Position numbers and translations under genes: made by a program. From assembly GCA_965198325.1 (NCBI GenBank), contig CBDAPE010000016.1:372001-436000 (forward strand): DNA of 64,000 nucleotides, written 5' to 3'. Position 1 is the stretch's first letter. Each line of letters starts with the position of its first letter. The notes beneath the pieces were generated by a model, which worked only from the letters and a program-made list of their open reading frames with translations, had not been told where the DNA came from and did not search any database. Shown here piece by piece: positions 1 through 8,934 of the stretch. Source of the DNA: CBDAPE01 sp965198325. Lineage in GTDB: Bacteria > Pseudomonadota > Alphaproteobacteria > UBA828 > JAPUJA01.

Positions 1-49
1 CATCAGCCCGACCGCGTAACGACGGGCGAGAGGAAATTCGATACTTCGA

Positions 50-79
50 CGCCCCGGCATTCGCCGGGGCGCTTTTTTG
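50..79 (+). terminator. Rho-independent terminator of an upstream gene
   Basis: The arms GCCCCGGC (51-58) and GCCGGGGC (63-70) pair perfectly around the loop ATTC, with an extra C50-G71 pair. Six T residues (73-78) follow. The gene it ends lies outside the window. Confidence 0.85.
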
Positions 80-177
80 CCTGATTGCCGGGCTTGGTCC
101 GAGGCTTTATTGTGAACGAAAGTCGGTCCCCGCCACGGAACGGGGCCGGCAACCAACGCCACGACAAGGGGGAGACC

Positions 178-2367
178 ATGGCCCGCGATCCGAAGTACGA
201 CTGCCTGTTCGAGCCGATCAAAATCGGCCCGAAGACCATGCGCAACCGGTTCTACCAGGTGCCGCACTGCAACGGGGCGGGGACAAAATTCCCGGGCACG
301 CAGGCGGCGTTTCGCGAGATGAAGGCCGAGGGCGGCTGGGCGGTAGTCAACACCGAGGCGGCTCATGTCCATCCGAGTTCGGACTACGACCCCTACACGC
401 TGTCCCACATCTGGGACGAGAACGATGTCATAAACCTGCGCCATATGTGCGATTCCGTGCACAAGTGGGATTCGCTGGCTGGTATCGAGCTGGTCCATGC
501 GGGCTCGATGAACCCGAACCTGTTCACCCGTCACCCTGCGGTCTCGGCCTCAGGCGGCGGCAACGACACGACGGTCTCCCAGTATTCCCACGAGATGGAC
601 GAAGAAGAGATCAAGTGGGTCCAAGATCTTTACGTGGAAGCCGCCAAGCGCGCCGTGCAGGCGGGCTTCGACATCGCTTACGTCTACGGCTCCCATGCCG
701 TGATGCCCATGCAGTTCCTCTCGAAGTTCTATAACCACCGGGAAGACAAATACGGCGGTTCGCTCGAGAATCGGGCGCGCTTCTGGATCGAAACCCTGGG
801 GCTGCTCAAGGAGCATGTGGGCGCCGACTGCGCGATCGCCTGTCGCATCTCGGTCGACCAAATGATGGGGCCCGACGGCATCCAAGCGGCGGAAGACCCG
901 GTCCAGTTCGCGGAGCTCGCGGAGAAGGAAGGCGTCGTCGACATCTGGGACGTCAACGTCTGCGATTTCATGGAATGGGGCGAGGACGCGGGCCCGTCGC
1001 GCTTCTACAAGGCCAATCACCAGGCGCCGTTCACGAGGTTCATCCGCGCCGCGACCAAGCAGCCGATGGTCAATGTGGGGCGGCTGACCAGTCCCGACGA
1101 CATGGCCGACATCATCACCTCGGGCCAGGCGGACATCATCGGCGCGGCTCGGCCCTCGATAGCCGATCCGTTCCTGCCCAAGAAGATCGAAGAGGGGCGG
1201 AACGAGGACATCCGGGAATGCATCGGGTGCAACATCTGCATCCAGCGCTGGGAGCGCGCCGCACCGCTGGTCTGCACCCAGAACGCGACCTCGAACGAGG
1301 AATACCGGCGCGGCTGGCACCCGGAAACGGTCGCCAAGGCCGACAACCCGGGCTCGGCGCTCGTGGTCGGTGCGGGACCCGCAGGCCTCGAATGCGCCCG
1401 TATCCTGGGCGAGCGGGGCTACGACGTGCATCTGCGCGAGGCCTCGGATGAGGTCGGCGGCCACGTCAAGGACGTCCAGCGGATGCCGGGGCTGGCCGAA
1501 TGGGGCCGGGTCATCACCTACCGGACGATCCAGCTCGACAAGCTCAAGACCGTCGAGGTCCATACGGGCGTCGGCGAGATGACGGCCGACGACGTGCTGG
1601 GTTACGGCGCCGACAAGGTGGTCCTGGCGACGGGCTCCGCCTGGATCGACGACGGCAACTCGCACGTGACCCAGGCGCCGCTGTCCAACGTCGACGCGGG
1701 CCAGGCCCAGTTCGTCACGCCCGAGCAGGCGATGGCGGGCAAGGCCGTGGGCGATCATGTGCTGGTGCTCGATTCCGACGGCTATTTCATGGGCGCGACG
1801 CTGGCCCAGATGCTGGCCGAGCAGGGCAAGGAGGTCGAAGTCGTCACTCACCACGGCGGCGTCGGGCCGATCATGGACTTCACGCTCGAAGCGCCCAACA
1901 TGCACCGCCGGCTCAAGGAACTCGGCGTCAAACAGCATACGGGAAGCTGGGTTCAGGACGTCGAGCTCGGTAACCGGGTCAAGGTTCAGATCTTCGATCT
2001 CTTACGCGACGGCTCCCAGCGCACGACCGACCCGGTCGCGGGCGAGCTGCCGCGGATCGCCGGCACCGAGTATCGCGAAATCGAGGCGGATACGGTGGTG
2101 CTGGTGACCGGCCGACGCCCCGTCAATTCGCTGTGGCGGGAGCTCCGGGCACGTAAAGCCGACTGGGCGGGAGCCGAGATCGCAGGGGTCTACCAGGCAG
2201 GCGATTGCTATTCGCCCCGCCCGATCGCCGAGGCGATTTTCGACGGCCACCGCATCGCCCGGGAGTTCGAAAGCGACGATCCGCAACGGCCGCTCCCCTT
2301 CCTGCGCGAGATGATGGTCTGGGGCCGGGACAACGACGCCCGCGAGAAGGACGTTCTCGGCAAGTAG
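178..2367 (+). CDS. Trimethylamine/dimethylamine dehydrogenase-family flavoprotein, paralogue 1
   Basis: A 729-residue protein, the same length as Methylophilus trimethylamine dehydrogenase (TMADH), and similar to it from the first residues (MARDPKYDCLFEPIKIGP). The order is an N-terminal OYE-type FMN barrel, a 4Fe-4S site and C-terminal Rossmann domains (VVGAGPAGLECA). Cys31 in QVPHCNGAG matches the cysteine that binds FMN covalently. The cluster motif is CxxCxxC-x11-C (ECIGCNIC onward), with the Trp355 equivalent in QRW. The catalytic Tyr169/His172 pair (VYGSH) and Trp264/Asp267 (EWGED) are kept. Tyr60 of the substrate bowl is Ala (NTEAA), so trimethylamine itself is doubtful. It probably oxidatively N-demethylates an amine and passes electrons to ETF. 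The ATG at 178 follows GGGGGAGA; an upstream start at 85 lacks family similarity. A terminator follows. Confidence 0.88.
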   Translation: MARDPKYDCLFEPIKIGPKTMRNRFYQVPHCNGAGTKFPGTQAAFREMKAEGGWAVVNTEAAHVHPSSDYDPYTLSHIWDENDVINLRHMCDSVHKWDSLAGIELVHAGSMNPNLFTRHPAVSASGGGNDTTVSQYSHEMDEEEIKWVQDLYVEAAKRAVQAGFDIAYVYGSHAVMPMQFLSKFYNHREDKYGGSLENRARFWIETLGLLKEHVGADCAIACRISVDQMMGPDGIQAAEDPVQFAELAEKEGVVDIWDVNVCDFMEWGEDAGPSRFYKANHQAPFTRFIRAATKQPMVNVGRLTSPDDMADIITSGQADIIGAARPSIADPFLPKKIEEGRNEDIRECIGCNICIQRWERAAPLVCTQNATSNEEYRRGWHPETVAKADNPGSALVVGAGPAGLECARILGERGYDVHLREASDEVGGHVKDVQRMPGLAEWGRVITYRTIQLDKLKTVEVHTGVGEMTADDVLGYGADKVVLATGSAWIDDGNSHVTQAPLSNVDAGQAQFVTPEQAMAGKAVGDHVLVLDSDGYFMGATLAQMLAEQGKEVEVVTHHGGVGPIMDFTLEAPNMHRRLKELGVKQHTGSWVQDVELGNRVKVQIFDLLRDGSQRTTDPVAGELPRIAGTEYREIEADTVVLVTGRRPVNSLWRELRARKADWAGAEIAGVYQAGDCYSPRPIAEAIFDGHRIAREFESDDPQRPLPFLREMMVWGRDNDAREKDVLGK

Positions 2368-2392
2368 GCGTGTTGATTGCAACGCGCTTGAC

Positions 2393-2422
2393 GGCGGGCG
2401 TCATGGGCGCCCGCCATTTTTT
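2393..2422 (+). terminator. Terminator after paralogue 1
   Basis: GGCGGGCG (2393-2400) pairs with CGCCCGCC (2408-2415) around a 7-nt loop and is followed by six T residues (2417-2422). It begins 25 bases after the paralogue 1 stop and touches the end of the convergent MaoC gene, so it separates the two transcription units. Confidence 0.8.
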
Positions 2423-2886
2423 CAGGGTCCGCCCGTATACAGCACGCTGACGATCTCGGCGACGCAGGCGGGGCGGTCCTCACCCTCGATCTCGAAGACA
2501 ACTTCGCTCACGAGGCGCATGCCGCCGGAACCCGGTTCGGCGGATTTGAGAACCCGGCGCGCCCGGATGCGACAGCCCGTCGGGACCATGTTCGTAAAGC
2601 GCACCCGGTTACAGCCGTAGTTGATCGTCCGGACGACGTCCCTGACCTCGAGCATCGGCGAGACCAGCAACGGGATCAGCGAGAGAACCAGAAAGCCGTG
2701 GGCGATGGTCGTGCCTGTCGGCATTTCCGCGGCCGCGCGGTCCCGATCGACATGGATCCACTGGTGATCGCCCGTGGCGTCGGCGAAGGCGTCGATGCGC
2801 TCCTGATCGATGGTCAGCCAGTCGGAAACGCCCAGCTCCTGGCCGACCAGGCTGGGCACGTCAGAGAGGTGGTCGATGACCGGCAC
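2422..2886 (-). CDS. MaoC-family dehydratase (NodN-like)
   Basis: A 154-residue single hot-dog-domain protein. The hydratase motif ADATGDHQWIHVD carries the Asp and His used by (R)-specific enoyl hydratases, and the AHGFLVLSL segment is typical of MaoC/NodN proteins. The usual reaction is hydration of a 2-enoyl-CoA or a similar enoyl thioester; the substrate here is unknown. It is the second gene after the class IV aminotransferase (13-base gap) on the minus strand, so the two are probably cotranscribed. Both are embedded, inverted, within the TMADH-like array. Confidence 0.82.
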   Translation of the reverse strand: MPVIDHLSDVPSLVGQELGVSDWLTIDQERIDAFADATGDHQWIHVDRDRAAAEMPTGTTIAHGFLVLSLIPLLVSPMLEVRDVVRTINYGCNRVRFTNMVPTGCRIRARRVLKSAEPGSGGMRLVSEVVFEIEGEDRPACVAEIVSVLYTGGP

Positions 2887-2899
2887 GGTATGTCGCCTC

Positions 2900-3844
2900 T
2901 CAACCGTCGAGGTGGCCGAGATACTGGGCGACGTAATCGCAGCCGACCGTCTCGGCGAAACCCTCCATCAGCCGCTTCGTGACCGGGCCGGGAACCGCCG
3001 CCTCGATCATGGGGCGGCCCTGAATCGAGACGACCGGGCAGATGCAGAGACTGGTCGACGTGATGAAGGCTTCGTCGGCGGTGGCGGCATCATAAGACGT
3101 GAGATCGGCCTCGCGGACGGGGATATCCAGCCCGGCGCACAGCTCGATGCTCACCTTGCGGCTGACCCCCGGCAGGACGTACTGCTCGAACGGCGTAAGC
3201 ACCTCGCCGTCGCGCACGAGAAATAAATTCGAGCCGTTGCCCTCGTTGAGGAAACCGCGGGTATCGAGCAGGATCGTCCAGGCGTCGGACGCCGTGGCCT
3301 TCACCTCGTTTTCCGCGACGATCAGGTTGAGATAGTTGTGCAGCTTGGCGTTGGGGCTGAGCGAGTCCGGCGGCGTGCGGCGGGTCGCAGGAATGGCGAC
3401 GTCGATGCCGTCGCGAAACAGCCGGGCCCGGGCCTTGAGCGGCAGGATGTTGCACAGCACCGCAACCGTGGGGCCCTCGCGCCCGCCCGGCTCGTCGGGG
3501 AACTGCGAGCCCCGGCTGACCCGCTGCATCACCCAGTAATCGTCGTCGGGGCCCAACAGCGGGCGGTTGCGTTCGGCGACCTCCTCGGTGATCGCGGTCA
3601 TCTCGGCGGGCGAGAGGCCGGGGTCGATCTGAAGGTAGCGGAGCGAGCGGTAGAGCCGGTCGATGTGATCCTTGAGGCGGAAGATCCGGCCGCCGAAGGT
3701 CCGCGCGGTATCGAAGGCCGCATCGCCGAAGATGAAGCCCCGGTCGTTGATATGAATCACGGCCCGGGATTCCGGTACATAATCGCCGTTGAGATAAACG
3801 ACACGCTCGTTACGTCCGGCGCCGGCGCTTACCAATTCAGTCAT
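2900..3844 (-). CDS. Class IV PLP aminotransferase (BCAT/D-amino-acid aminotransferase type)
   Basis: A 314-residue fold-type IV PLP enzyme. Diagnostic features are the early YLNGDYVPES strand, INDRGFIFGDAAFD, and NAKLHNYLN, whose Lys should form the PLP Schiff base. GNGSNLFLVRDGEVLTP follows, as in branched-chain and D-amino-acid aminotransferases. The substrate cannot be decided from sequence, and the family also includes aminodeoxychorismate lyase. The ATG at 3844 was preferred over an upstream in-frame start because family similarity begins just after it and GAGAG lies upstream. It is the first gene of a two-gene unit with the MaoC dehydratase. Confidence 0.8.
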   Translation of the reverse strand: MTELVSAGAGRNERVVYLNGDYVPESRAVIHINDRGFIFGDAAFDTARTFGGRIFRLKDHIDRLYRSLRYLQIDPGLSPAEMTAITEEVAERNRPLLGPDDDYWVMQRVSRGSQFPDEPGGREGPTVAVLCNILPLKARARLFRDGIDVAIPATRRTPPDSLSPNAKLHNYLNLIVAENEVKATASDAWTILLDTRGFLNEGNGSNLFLVRDGEVLTPFEQYVLPGVSRKVSIELCAGLDIPVREADLTSYDAATADEAFITSTSLCICPVVSIQGRPMIEAAVPGPVTKRLMEGFAETVGCDYVAQYLGHLDG

Positions 3845-4359
3845 GGCACGGGCTCTCGGTTCAGGCCTTGCGGTGGAATACAGCCGTGGAATGGCTCCGG
3901 CTGGAGCCCGCACCGTCCGAGCTTGGGGCGATCGGCGAAAGGTGCGCCGAGGCGGCCCGGCAACTCTTCGGCGTCATTGGCCACGGTTGTTCGACCGCTG
4001 TTGTCGGCAAATTCATGAAAGCCTCGTGACGCATCGATGAGCGGCGGTTCCCGCTTCCGTCTTGGTTCTCACTATAGGCTAAGCCCGCCCGAATGTCCGT
4101 TTATTGGACGACCCCTCAGCAGTCTTGGCAGGCCGGTTTTTGGGGCGTTCATAAGGTTCTGATTCGATATGGCCACCGGGGCGGGGTCCACCGCACTGAT
4201 GGGCGCTCGCGCCGGAGCGGCGCGCGCTGCTCCACTGTTGCGTCCGTCCGGACGGCGGAGTGTAATGGGCCGGAAAATACGTGGAAATTTGCGGCCGGCG
4301 CCAGCGGCGTGCCGGGGTGATGTGAGCGCTGCAACCGCAATGACGGGAGAAGCACTGAG
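3845..4359. other. Long intergenic region between the aminotransferase and paralogue 2
   Basis: About 515 bases between divergent genes with no convincing coding frame on either strand. The one structured item seen is a perfect 12-bp palindrome, CCGTCCGGACGG (4244-4255), about 105 bases before the paralogue 2 start, which could be an operator. The stretch presumably holds both promoters, but no clear -35/-10 pair could be assigned. Confidence 0.5.
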
Positions 4360-6528
4360 ATGCCACGCGACTCGAAATACGACGTCCTGTTCGACTCCAT
4401 CCAGGTGGGTCCGAAGAAGACCCCCAACCGGTTTTGGCAGACCCCACACTGCAACGGCGCGGGGTCAGACCGGCCGGGGACGCAAGCGGCGTTTCGCGGC
4501 ATGAAGGCCGAAGGCGGTTGGGGTACGGTATTCATCGAATACACCGCCGTGAGTCCCGAATCCGACGAACAGCCCCACTGGTGCGCGCGGCTCTGGGACG
4601 AGAGCGATGTCACCAACCTGCGGCATACGACCGACGCGGTGCACAAGCACGGCTCGCTGGCCGGTATCCAGTTGTTTTATGCCGGAGTGCACAGCCAGGT
4701 CGGCGAGAGCCGCGCCGTGGGGCGCGGACCGTCGTATCCGGCCTCGGAAGCGCTGGTCTGCAGCGGCACAGCGGAATGCGACGTGGACGATATCCGCGAC
4801 ATCATCCAGATGCATGTAGACGCGAGCCTGCGCTCGCGCGACGCGGGCTTCGACGTCATCGAAGTGATTGCGTCGGATTCGATGATCGCGCTGCAGTTCT
4901 TCCAGCCCTACTACAACAAGCGCCAGGACAAATATGGCGGCAGTTTCGAGAACCGTGCGCGCTTCTGGCTGGAATGCATGGAGGCGATGAAAAAGGCGGT
5001 GGGCGACGACTGCGCCGTGGGGAACCGCTTCTCGGTCGACACCCTGGAAGGCCCGGACGGCATCGAGGCGGGCGACGAGGGCGCCAAGATCATCGAACTG
5101 ATGGGCGAGCAGGGCCTATGCGACGTCTGGGACCTCAAGGTCGGCCATTACTCCGAGCTGGCGGGCGAGATCGCACCGTCGCGCTTTACCCGGACGAACT
5201 ACATGGAGCCGTGGATCCGGATTGCCAAGCAGGCCTCGCCGGTGCCGGTCGTAACCACCGGGCGGCTGACCAGCCCCGACGACATGGTCGAGATCATCAA
5301 ATCCGGACAGGCGGATATCATCGGCGCCGCGCGGCCCTCGATAGCCGACCCGTTCCTGCCCAGGAAGATCGAAGAGGGGCGGAACGAGGACATCCGCGAA
5401 TGCATCGGCTGTTCGGTGTGTCTCTCGAAGTGGGCCAAGGGCGTGCCGCTGATCTGCACCCAGAACGCGACCTCGATGGAGGAGTACCGGCGCGGTTGGC
5501 ATCCCGAGAAGTTCGAGAAGACGGCAGATCCCTGCTCGGTGCTCGTCGTGGGCGCGGGCCCTGCCGGCATGGAATGCGCGCGCGTCCTGGGCGAACGAGG
5601 CTATGACGTTCATTTGCGCGAGGCCGAAAGCGAGATCGGCGGGCGGGTGCTCGACATCCAGCGTTATCCGGGTCTCTCGGAGTGGGGCCGGGTCGTAACC
5701 TACCGCCAGATCCAGCTCGACAAGCTCAAGAACGTCGAGGTCCATACGGGCGTGGGCAAGATGTCCGTGGACGACGTACTTTCCTATGGCGCCGACAAGG
5801 TGGTCTGCGCCACCGGCTCGCACTGGTCGGAAGACGGTGTCGCGCCGTTCCTGATGGGCCCGACGCCCGGCGCGGATGCATCGCAGCCTCACGTCAGTAC
5901 GCCCGAGCAGGTGATGGCGGGTAAGGCACTGGGCGAGCGCGTCGTGGTGCTCGATTACGAAGGGTATTTCACCGGCGCCAGCATGGCGGAGATCGCGGCC
6001 GAACAGGGCAAGCAGGTGAGCCTCGTGACCTGCTTCGATTTCGTTGCGCCCTACTGCGTCCTGACCATGGAGATCTTCGATCTGCGCCGCATGCTCCACG
6101 AGAACAAGGTCAAGGAAATCGCCCTGCACGGCGCGGAAGCCATCGAGCCTGGCGAAGTAACGCTCTCCTACTTCTTCCGCGACGGCTACGAGCGTACGGC
6201 CACCCCCGAGGTCGGCCAGCCGGCACGCCGCATTGGAACCGAAACCACGGTTCTTGATTGCGATAGCGTGATTCTGGTCACCTCGCGGGCGCAGAACAAC
6301 GGGCTGTTCAAGGAGTTGAAGGCGCGAAAAGGGGAGCGGGCGGACAACGACGTCCAGGCGGTCTACCAGATCGGCGACTGCCACGCGCCGCGCCTGATTG
6401 CGGACTGCGTGTTCGACGGCCACCGCCTCGCCCGGGAGTTCGAAAGCGACGACCCGCAATACCCGCTGCCCTGGATCCGCGAACGCCAGGTCTGGGGCCA
6501 CGAAACTTTTCCCAAGCTGGCGGGATGA
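4360..6528 (+). CDS. TMADH/DMADH-family flavoprotein, paralogue 2
   Basis: A 722-residue member with the same architecture as paralogue 1. The FMN cysteine lies in QTPHCNGAG, the 4Fe-4S motif is CIGCSVC plus a fourth Cys 11 residues on, and the Trp355 equivalent is kept (SKWAKG). It is the only paralogue with a Tyr at the TMADH Tyr60 position (FIEYTAV). The Tyr169/His172 motif has become VIASD, so both residues are lost and Asp occupies the His position. The Trp264/Asp267 stretch is altered (SELAGEIAPSRF). A substrate different from paralogues 1 and 3 is likely. The start follows GGGAGAAG. Paralogue 3 begins 74 bases later with no terminator between them, so the two may share a transcript. 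Confidence 0.86.
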   Translation: MPRDSKYDVLFDSIQVGPKKTPNRFWQTPHCNGAGSDRPGTQAAFRGMKAEGGWGTVFIEYTAVSPESDEQPHWCARLWDESDVTNLRHTTDAVHKHGSLAGIQLFYAGVHSQVGESRAVGRGPSYPASEALVCSGTAECDVDDIRDIIQMHVDASLRSRDAGFDVIEVIASDSMIALQFFQPYYNKRQDKYGGSFENRARFWLECMEAMKKAVGDDCAVGNRFSVDTLEGPDGIEAGDEGAKIIELMGEQGLCDVWDLKVGHYSELAGEIAPSRFTRTNYMEPWIRIAKQASPVPVVTTGRLTSPDDMVEIIKSGQADIIGAARPSIADPFLPRKIEEGRNEDIRECIGCSVCLSKWAKGVPLICTQNATSMEEYRRGWHPEKFEKTADPCSVLVVGAGPAGMECARVLGERGYDVHLREAESEIGGRVLDIQRYPGLSEWGRVVTYRQIQLDKLKNVEVHTGVGKMSVDDVLSYGADKVVCATGSHWSEDGVAPFLMGPTPGADASQPHVSTPEQVMAGKALGERVVVLDYEGYFTGASMAEIAAEQGKQVSLVTCFDFVAPYCVLTMEIFDLRRMLHENKVKEIALHGAEAIEPGEVTLSYFFRDGYERTATPEVGQPARRIGTETTVLDCDSVILVTSRAQNNGLFKELKARKGERADNDVQAVYQIGDCHAPRLIADCVFDGHRLAREFESDDPQYPLPWIRERQVWGHETFPKLAG

Positions 6529-6602
6529 ATTTGCCGTCTGGAGATGAAAACAGATCGGGTTTATAACAGAACCAACAAATTAGATCAGAGGAGAGAAATG
6601 CT

Positions 6603-8798
6603 ATGGCACGCGACCCCAAATACGATTGCCTATTCGAGCCGATCCAGATCGGCCCCAAGACCATGCGCAACCGCTTCTACCAGGTGCCCCACTGCAACGG
6701 CGCCGGCGTCGACTTTATCGGCACCAACGCGGCGTTTCGCGGCACGAAGGCCGAAGGCGGCTGGGGCGGTATTTGCACCGAGGCCATCAGCATCGACCCC
6801 GAAAGCGATACGGAGCCGTCGAAATTGTGCAACATCTGGGACGATGGCGACGTCCAGAACCTGCGCCACCTGACCGATGCGATCCACGCGTGGGATTCGC
6901 TGGCGGGTGCCGAGCTCATGCATGGCGGCCTGCCCGCGGTCAACCTCTACACCCGTGGCGTGTCACGCACGGCCACCGAGGGCAGCTCGGGCTGGACCCT
7001 TGCGACCTACACCCACGAGGCGGACCTCGACGACATCGCCGAACTGCAGCAGCAATACGTTGATGCAGCAAAGCGCGCGATCCAGGCGGGCTTCGACATT
7101 GTCTACGTTTACGGTTCGCACGCGGTGTTGCCCATGCAGTTCCTCTCGCCCCAATACAACAAGCGCCAGGACGAGTACGGCGGCGGCTTCGAGAACCGCG
7201 CGCGCTTCTGGATCGAGACGATCGAGAAAGTGCGCGAGGCGATCACGGGCGAGGCCGCGCTCGCGGTGCGAATTTCCGTCGATCAGTTGATGGGTGCAGC
7301 TGGCGTCGAGGCCGACGGTGATTCGGTCAAGCTGGCCGAGTTGTGCACCAAGAACGGCATCGTCGATTTGTGGGACGTCAACGTCAGCGACTTTAACGAG
7401 TGGGGCGAGGACGCGGCTCCTTCGCGGCATAAAAAGGCGAACCACCAGAAGCCCTTCACCCGTTACTTGCGCGAGGTGACCACGACGCCGTTGCTCAATG
7501 TCGGGCGTATCACCAGCCCCGACGACATGGCCGAGATCGTCTCGGGCGGCCAGGCCGACATCATCGGCGCGGCTCGGCCCTCGATTGCCGACCCGTTCCT
7601 GCCCAAGAAGATCGAAGAGGGGCGGAACGAAGACATCCGTGAATGCATCGGGTGCAATGTCTGCGTCTCGCGCTGGGAGCGCGGCGCGCCGCTCGTCTGT
7701 ACCCAGAACGCGACCTCGAACGAGGAGTTCCGCCGCGGCTGGCATCCCGAGACGTTCGAGAAGGCCGAGGACCCCTGTTCGGTGCTCGTCGTGGGCGGCG
7801 GTCCCGCGGGCCTGGAATGCGCACGCGTCCTGGGCGAGCGGGGCTACGACGTCCACCTGCGCGAGGCCTCGGGTGAAATCGGCGGTCACGTCAAGGATGT
7901 CCAGCGTCTTCCCGGCCTCGCCGAATGGGGCCGGGTGATCAGCTACCGCCAGATCCAGCTCGACAAGCTCAAGAATGTCGAGGTCCATACGGGTGTGGGC
8001 GAGATGACGGCAGACGACGTGCTGACCTACGGCGCCGACAAGGTGGTCCTTGCCACGGGCAGCCAATGGACCGAGGACGGCTTCAGTTCGGCGGACAACG
8101 CGCCGATCGCGAATGTCGATGCCAGCGAGGCCCAGTTCGTCACCCCCGATCAAGTGATGGCGGGCAAGGCGGTGGGCGACCGGGTGATCGTGCTCGATGC
8201 CGACGGCTATTACATGGGCGTGAGCCTGGCCGAGATGCTGGTCGACCAGGGCAAGGACGTCACCATCGTCACCCAGCACGGCGCCGCCGCTCCGATGACC
8301 GAGTACACCCTCGAGGGGCCCAACCTGCACCGCATGATGCACGAGAAGGGCATCAAGGTGCTGACCGACCACTGGGTCCAGGAAGTCGAGGTCGGCAACG
8401 AGGTCAAGATGAAGGTCTACAACCTATACCGCGACGGCTCCCAGCGGACCACGGACCCGGTGGCCGGCGAGTTGCCGCGCAAGGAGGGGACCGAGTACAC
8501 CGAGCTCGAAGCCGATTCCGTGGTGCTCGCCACCGGGCGCACGGCCAACAGCGGGCTCTACAAGGATCTCCGGGCGCGCAAGGACGAGTGGGAGAAGAAC
8601 GGCGTCCAGGCGATTTACCAGGCCGGCGACTGCTACGCGCCCCGCTTCATCAGCGAAGCGGTGTTCGACGGCCACCGGATCGCCCGTGAGTTCGAGAGCG
8701 ATAACCCGCAGCGGCCGCTGCCCTATATCCGCGAGCGGTTGCTCTGGACCGACGATAGCAAGGAGACGCTGGCCAAGGCGTCGAGCCGCGACATCTAG
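6603..8798 (+). CDS. TMADH/DMADH-family flavoprotein, paralogue 3
   Basis: A 731-residue enzyme close to paralogue 1, with near-identical N-terminus, cluster region and C-terminal domains. The FMN Cys (QVPHCNGAG), Tyr169/His172 (VYGSH), Trp264/Asp267 (EWGED) and Trp355 (SRWERG) equivalents are all present. The Tyr60 equivalent is Ala (CTEAIS). The chemistry of TMADH, amine oxidation to an iminium that hydrolyses to formaldehyde and a demethylated amine, should be possible on a substrate other than trimethylamine. The ATG at 6603 is preceded by GGAGAG; an ATG five bases upstream is out of frame. A strong terminator follows. Confidence 0.88.
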   Translation: MARDPKYDCLFEPIQIGPKTMRNRFYQVPHCNGAGVDFIGTNAAFRGTKAEGGWGGICTEAISIDPESDTEPSKLCNIWDDGDVQNLRHLTDAIHAWDSLAGAELMHGGLPAVNLYTRGVSRTATEGSSGWTLATYTHEADLDDIAELQQQYVDAAKRAIQAGFDIVYVYGSHAVLPMQFLSPQYNKRQDEYGGGFENRARFWIETIEKVREAITGEAALAVRISVDQLMGAAGVEADGDSVKLAELCTKNGIVDLWDVNVSDFNEWGEDAAPSRHKKANHQKPFTRYLREVTTTPLLNVGRITSPDDMAEIVSGGQADIIGAARPSIADPFLPKKIEEGRNEDIRECIGCNVCVSRWERGAPLVCTQNATSNEEFRRGWHPETFEKAEDPCSVLVVGGGPAGLECARVLGERGYDVHLREASGEIGGHVKDVQRLPGLAEWGRVISYRQIQLDKLKNVEVHTGVGEMTADDVLTYGADKVVLATGSQWTEDGFSSADNAPIANVDASEAQFVTPDQVMAGKAVGDRVIVLDADGYYMGVSLAEMLVDQGKDVTIVTQHGAAAPMTEYTLEGPNLHRMMHEKGIKVLTDHWVQEVEVGNEVKMKVYNLYRDGSQRTTDPVAGELPRKEGTEYTELEADSVVLATGRTANSGLYKDLRARKDEWEKNGVQAIYQAGDCYAPRFISEAVFDGHRIAREFESDNPQRPLPYIRERLLWTDDSKETLAKASSRDI

Positions 8799-8819
8799 GC
8801 ACACCGCCGACACGAGAAA

Positions 8820-8854
8820 GGCGTCCGGGCGAAAGCCCGGGCGCCTCTTTTTTT
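8820..8854 (+). terminator. Terminator after paralogue 3
   Basis: An 11-bp stem (GGCGTCCGGGC with GCCCGGGCGCC, one T-G pair) is closed by a GAAA tetraloop and followed by a T-rich tract (8846-8854). It ends the paralogue 2-3 unit, so paralogue 4 should have its own promoter. Confidence 0.9.
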
Positions 8855-8934
8855 ATCGGCGGTGTGCCGTCAAACGTGGTTAGATTATGGAAATAGAGGC
8901 GCGAACAGCGCCCGAAATCCAGGGGGGATGGATC

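Noticed and set aside
550..1938. Long antisense open frame across paralogue 1 (and similar ones across paralogues 2-4)
   Set aside because: GC-rich coding DNA leaves open antisense frames; the translations lack domains and repeat across paralogues only because the sense genes are similar.
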